Shown: positions 59,335 to 64,000 of the stretch, piece by piece | How the letters are laid out: every line of letters starts with the position of its first letter | Numbering within the stretch: the first letter of the stretch is position 1 | DNA from: Vespula vulgaris | Lineage: Eukaryota; Arthropoda; Insecta; Hymenoptera; Vespidae | DNA: 64,000 nucleotides | Direction: 5' to 3' | NCBI RefSeq assembly: GCF_905475345.1 | Contig: NC_066588.1 | Span: forward strand, 11,091,473-11,155,472 | Position numbers and translations under genes: made by a program | Notes under the pieces: generated by a model | Databases searched by the model: none | What the model saw: only the letters and a program-made list of their open reading frames with translations | What the model was told of the DNA's origin: nothing

Positions 59335-62300
59335 CATTTATGTTATATTTCTATAAATAATCTATCGTATTGTTATCTTAGTTTATTGTAAAACAATAGT
59401 TCTCTCATTTCGTTTGCGTCATCTATAGATATAGTCTTCTGTCGATAACGATTGTGCAATTTCAATTGTGCTGGTTCATATTTGTTTTTGAGATTATGTT
59501 TACCCTTTGTTCGAATATATTTCTTATTTTTTATGAAAAAATTTCTAACGAGAAAATCTTGCCCGTTCGCATTGATAATTTTGTAAATATTTTAACGAGT
59601 ATCTAATATTGAACTTCTTTGAATGACCAATACATATCTTAAACAATACATCTACGAGATCCAGTTGTGATGTTCTCTGTATACTAATTCTTACATTATA
59701 CGAAGGAAAACTTGTCATTGTGGATCTATATATAACGTTCCATAAATGGATTTATTATCCAACATAAAGATTTCACGGTAGGTCTAGTACTTTAAAAAGA
59801 ACATTGTACGAGCGACTTCAAAGTAGAAAGATAAGTTTCGCCGAATTTCGCGAAATTATACTTGATTTATTTACTTCTATGAATAGTAATTAAAATATTC
59901 AAAAAATCTCATTTATAATACATAAACAATTAAAAAGGTTATACGAGAAAAAAAAATTTTTTTACAATCAATCATAAAAATAAAAGAAAAAAGGAAAACC
60001 AATCAATCAATGTCTGGACGAACGATGATAATATTACGATGTGATAATTTAAAGTTTATACAAATAAAATCGTCGCTTCGACGATGAGCGAGTGAAAAAA
60101 GGAAATTAAAAAAAAATAAAAAAGTGCCACTCCAATCTGATTTACGCGTATACATATACGTGTATGATTTTTCTTGTTTCGATACAACATTGAAATAATA
60201 TTTATCGTGTTAGTCCATTATAGATCGAACCATTTGTCGTCGAGCAAAATCATGGCGGAAGCGTGTTGCTTTAATACGTAGAAAAAGAGTGTAAGTAGTC
60301 AGACAAATAAAACGACGAATGGGGAAGAGAAGATCAATAAATTACGGAGAGGGTGCCTAAATGCCGGAAAGAATGGTAGAACTAGCAGGAGGGATCAGTT
60401 CATCGGAGAATTTTATGAAGAGGATTACTACGAAGAATACGTTTTTTTTTCTTGCGAAAAACTATGATTGTAACGAACTTACATCTTATTCTTTTTAAAC
60501 ATGAACCTACATAAGAAATATCTCGGCTGACCATAGTTACATTTACTCCACTTGCATCCATTCCATTCAGAATTACCTACTACGATAGTAGTCCTACGTA
60601 TATCATTCATAGATGATCGATAATTTTGTTCTTTTTTCTTCTTTCTGTTCGATAGAAAACATTTAGACGATTATTCATATTCCGCAAAATACGAACTTCT
60701 AACGGGAACACTTTGTCACAGTCAAACATTGAAGTTGACATTGAAAAATAGGATGTCAGCTAAGCTTAAAGTATAATCATCGATAAGCTTACGTGATATA
60801 TTTTTTTCTTTTCTCTTTCAAAAATCTCAGAATATATCGTGTTCAGCAAAAAAAAAAAAAGAAATTTGATTGATCAATTGAAATAACGAATAATTAATCA
60901 GTTAGAAAAAAAAAGATTGGAGAAACCTTTATAGTATAAAATTCATTAATTTTCTACCTTTCTTTGATATTATCGATCCGAACGGACGAACGATTTTAAA
61001 GGATATTAAAAATTTTTCTATTTCATAGATTATTCTCTTAAATATCGTAACAGATGGAAATATTGACTGGACGAATGAGTATAGACGATTTCGATAGAAA
61101 CATAAGAAAGGAAGCTACGTTGAAACATCCAATATGAAAATCTCGAACTAAAGGAACACCGTCGTCATCGCAGTCTAAATTGCATGGCGCATGCGGGAGA
61201 ACTTTTCGGCCGGCAAACGCGTCGAGATCGTCCACAGCGCGTCCAGTTTATCTTACGTCGCGCTGAACCTCACGACGCTCCTCGTTTTTCAACTTTTCCT
61301 TGGCATATTTTCTATCGAGTAATTTGGAAAGGTTAGTGTTATAAAACGATACCAAAAGAAAAAGAAAAAGAAGACGAAGAAGAATAAGAAGAGGAAAAGG
61401 AAAAGTTTAAAGAGAAAAAAAAAAGGATGACAAGAGTGTTGCAAGTGAACTGATTGACGATTTGTTCGGAAAAAAAGAAATCCTATTCTCGGTTGGTGTA
61501 AATAAATAAAAAAAAGAAAAGGACAAAGGAAGGAGGTAGCAAATCTCCCCTTCTATATATTTGGAGGATCCTTTCAAAAAGATACATGCATATATATATT
61601 TCATTGTGAGAAAAGATAAAGGGACCGAAAGAGATTCGGAACATTATACATATAAATTTTTAGAGTCACTGAACTCTTCCGGAGGTCACGGTCGGTGTTT
61701 ATACTATTCAGACTATCTACCTAACTTAAGAACCCTACGTTAAGATTCTCCCATTGAACGACCAACAGAGATCTCTCCCAGACAATTACATAGAATAGCT
61801 ATATATTTTAATTTCGAGATAAGGACTGACTTGAAGATGGAAAATTGCGATAACAATTTTAAGAAAGCGTGTTACGGATCAAATGTGCTTAGATTTACGT
61901 GTCCTGCGGACACGTAAGTGATACATCGTCTGAAAAGCTCATATAATAATTCATGTTACTTGGATGTTGGCTTAATCTTGATTAATGGTTCTTGAAAGTG
62001 CATTTACCAGAGATCGTAACAGGTGTGACTGTCTTTACGTAATCAATCAATTAAATATCTATTCGAACTTATCAAACAGTTCGATCTAAGGAGAAAAAAC
62101 TTAAATAGTACGTAATAATATTTTGAAAAAAATATCATATTATTGTCCAGTTTGTAAGAGAACGACGTTGCTACGTTATATTATATTATAAATTCTGGAT
62201 TCATGAACCTCCTTCATATTCACGAAAAGGAATATTTTTAAAACCATATCTTAAATCTGCTCTACATTTGTCTCTTTTCTTGATGGATAACCGCTAAACC

Positions 62301-62732
62301 GATAAATCAGACCTATCTGTTTATCTTCATCAAAAGAACAGGTTTCTTAAAAGCGAGATAGGTAAATCGATAATTTCCTCCTACCTGACTAATACGACAT
62401 AGGTCAATGCGAATAAAGAGAGAAAGTGAACAAATTCAGCAAAAATGTATGTAAATACAAAGCTGTAAAATATATATTCTTGGATCGAAAGAAAATAAAT
62501 GTTTCATATAGACATAGACATAGACAATTGAAAAATCTTAACAGAACAAGATCGCCGTGAAAACATTCCAGCTGTTCATTTGAACGTTCAATACATCATA
62601 GCTTATAAAAAAAAAAAAAAAATTAAAAGAATTAATAATAAATAAATGGAAGAACAGCAGGACGATTAAACTCGAATAAACGAGGGACACTACTATCACT
62701 AATTTCTTTCGTAGACGAATAAGAACTTCTTG

Positions 62733-62786
<54 letters not shown>

Positions 62787-63358
62787 GTTCTTCCACAATC
62801 CTCAGATTTATTTAAACGTCTATTATTTTCACCATAAACAAGCCGCTTTTCACATTTCATTTCCATTGCGTCATCATCTCATTCGGTAATTCTGAGAAAG
62901 TATTTATATCGACCATTTACGTTAGCGAGCAACTATGAATGAACGAGGGCCTAACTTACCGTAAACATTGTGCTTACTATAGTATTACAAAATTGGAAAG
63001 AAAATTCGAAGATCCTTGAAAAAGGAAAGATTATATATCGAATAAATCATTAATCGTTGTGACCAACGAAGAACAACTAAAGAATATTTGTAAATGAACA
63101 TATCGAAAAAGCATATTAAGGAAGAATCAGAAATTCGAAGAACGTAGCTAACAGTGAAAGAAGCAATCTGCACATCATCCTGAATCAATAAAACGACAAG
63201 TGAAGGAAATCGTTCGCCTCACAAAGGATTCTTACAAACCTTGTCACGAGGTGACTTCGAGTAAAGTCGTTTAAAATCGTCTGCTTTTTACTTTTGAATA
63301 AAATTGATTCGTTGATATACGATTAGTAAATATTTGTCATACGATAAGTATACACATC
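58651..63358. other. Non-coding DNA between the dynein AAA2 exon and the GPCR start
   Basis: About 4.7 kb with no supported exon on either strand. It holds a TA run at 59,297-59,331, A-rich stretches, a GC-richer island at about 61,130-61,260 with an NRF1/Ewg-type GCGCATGCG (61,187-61,195), and a TA run at 62,737-62,781. I looked on the minus strand for the dynein AAA2 Walker A exon and did not find it. It may hold the GPCR promoter and 5' leader. Confidence 0.65.
61130..61275 (+). promoter_or_regulatory. GC-richer island, possible GPCR promoter
   Basis: This stands out from flanking AT-rich DNA by CpG content and carries GCGCATGCG at 61,187-61,195, the core of the NRF1/Erect-wing site. Its position about 2.1 kb upstream of the GPCR start codon makes a promoter possible but unproven. 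Confidence 0.3.
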
Positions 63359-64000
63359 ATGTTTTGGAAAACGTCTAATGTGGCAACGAACTCAAAGTGT
63401 ATTCAAATATCAGCTACGATCAGTGCTTTACCACGTGTAAGAAGATCAGCAAGTTCTATTGTTACTTGGACGAACGTAACAAACGCGTACGTTCACAGAA
63501 ACGTCAGTTTCGAGATATCGCCTGAATTGGAAGAAGAACCCTTGGAAGCTTGTAGTTCGGTGTACTTTCTGCTTGAATTGTTCCACATGTACTACATTCC
63601 GGCCATTATCCTTTTGGGACTGGTTGGAAATCTTTTGTCATGCGTTGTCTTTCTGAATACCCATTTAAAAATGCGAAGCTCGAGTTATTATTTAGCTGCA
63701 TTGGCCACGGCTGATTTTGGATTTTTGGTCTCCCTTCTTCTGGTTTGGCTCAATAACACCGTTGGATGGATGGTATTTAACAAAGACGGCTGGTGCGAGA
63801 CCTTGGTCTACGTCAGTGCTGTTTGTAGCTCTCTCAGCGTTTGGCTGATCGTCGCCTTCACCGTAGAAAGATTCATAGCCGTGCAATACCCATTGCATCG
63901 ACCTCACATGTGCACGATAGCACGGGCAAAGGCTATCGTCTTGATATTAGTTATACTTGCTCTCGCAAGTCATTCTTACGCTTTTGTTACCGCCGGCGTC
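63359..64000 (+). CDS. Class A neuropeptide GPCR, first 214 aa (CNMamide-receptor-like), truncated by window edge
   Basis: Plasma-membrane peptide receptor acting through G proteins. The frame is open from ATG 63,359 to the last base; an in-frame TGA at 63,305-63,307 supports this start. The N-terminus is extracellular with N-glycosylation sites at Asn39 and Asn48 and no signal peptide. TM1 is about 79-100 (GN at 90-91), TM2 about 109-131 (LAALATAD, Asp119), the conserved TM3 disulphide Cys is 146, TM3 ends with Glu170-Arg171-Phe172 (ERF in place of DRY), and TM4 starts about 189. The pattern FTVERFIAVQYPLHR matches the insect CNMamide/GPR139-like group as I remember it; the exact ligand is uncertain. 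TM5-7 lie beyond the edge. The gene is opposite in orientation to dynein. Confidence 0.85.
   Translation, partial: MFWKTSNVATNSKCIQISATISALPRVRRSASSIVTWTNVTNAYVHRNVSFEISPELEEEPLEACSSVYFLLELFHMYYIPAIILLGLVGNLLSCVVFLNTHLKMRSSSYYLAALATADFGFLVSLLLVWLNNTVGWMVFNKDGWCETLVYVSAVCSSLSVWLIVAFTVERFIAVQYPLHRPHMCTIARAKAIVLILVILALASHSYAFVTAGV

Noticed and set aside
61038..61235. Minus-strand frame as a candidate upstream dynein exon
   Set aside because: It has no Walker A motif and no similarity to dynein AAA1/AAA2 sequence.

Overview
The window is animal nuclear DNA, almost certainly from an insect and plausibly a hymenopteran. This rests on intron-rich genes with short AT-rich introns, very many GA/CT, TA and ATT microsatellites, an insect-type peptide GPCR, and CpG-containing intergenic DNA next to AT-rich genes. 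The order-level guess is inference. No bacterial, viral or plasmid features, CRISPR arrays or recognisable tRNA/rRNA genes were seen.

Layout. Bases 1 to about 27,300 hold no gene I can support. This part is packed with GA/CT microsatellites, TA tracts, an ATT array (9,445-9,840), an AT-rich three-copy repeat (2,897-3,470) and a seven-copy minisatellite of about 106 bp (18,878-19,621). A few GC-richer islands carry promoter-like motifs. From 27,305 onward the DNA is AT-rich and gene-dense. Three genes run in tandem on the minus strand: an ARB2A/FAM172A homologue (27,305-30,537, 7 exons, 303 aa), a sorbitol dehydrogenase (31,692-38,756, 8 exons, 349 aa), and the C-terminal 2,370 aa of an axonemal inner-arm dynein heavy chain (39,688-58,650, 37 exons reconstructed with consistent splice phases). 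A complete kinesin-14 (ncd/KIFC1 type, 688 aa, 33,849-36,156, plus strand) lies inside an intron of the dehydrogenase. At the right edge a plus-strand class A peptide GPCR (63,359-64,000, first 214 aa) runs off the window.

Relations. The genes do not form a pathway. They include a spindle motor, a ciliary/sperm motor, a polyol-metabolism enzyme, an Argonaute/splicing-associated nuclear protein and a neuropeptide receptor. Structure is the interest here: an antisense gene nested in an intron, a dynein gene whose first half must lie beyond an oppositely oriented GPCR, a likely GC-AG intron, a foldback element and a duplicated exon/splice-donor fragment in dynein introns, and a minisatellite with a recombinant repeat unit. 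I found no convincing wholly new biological system.
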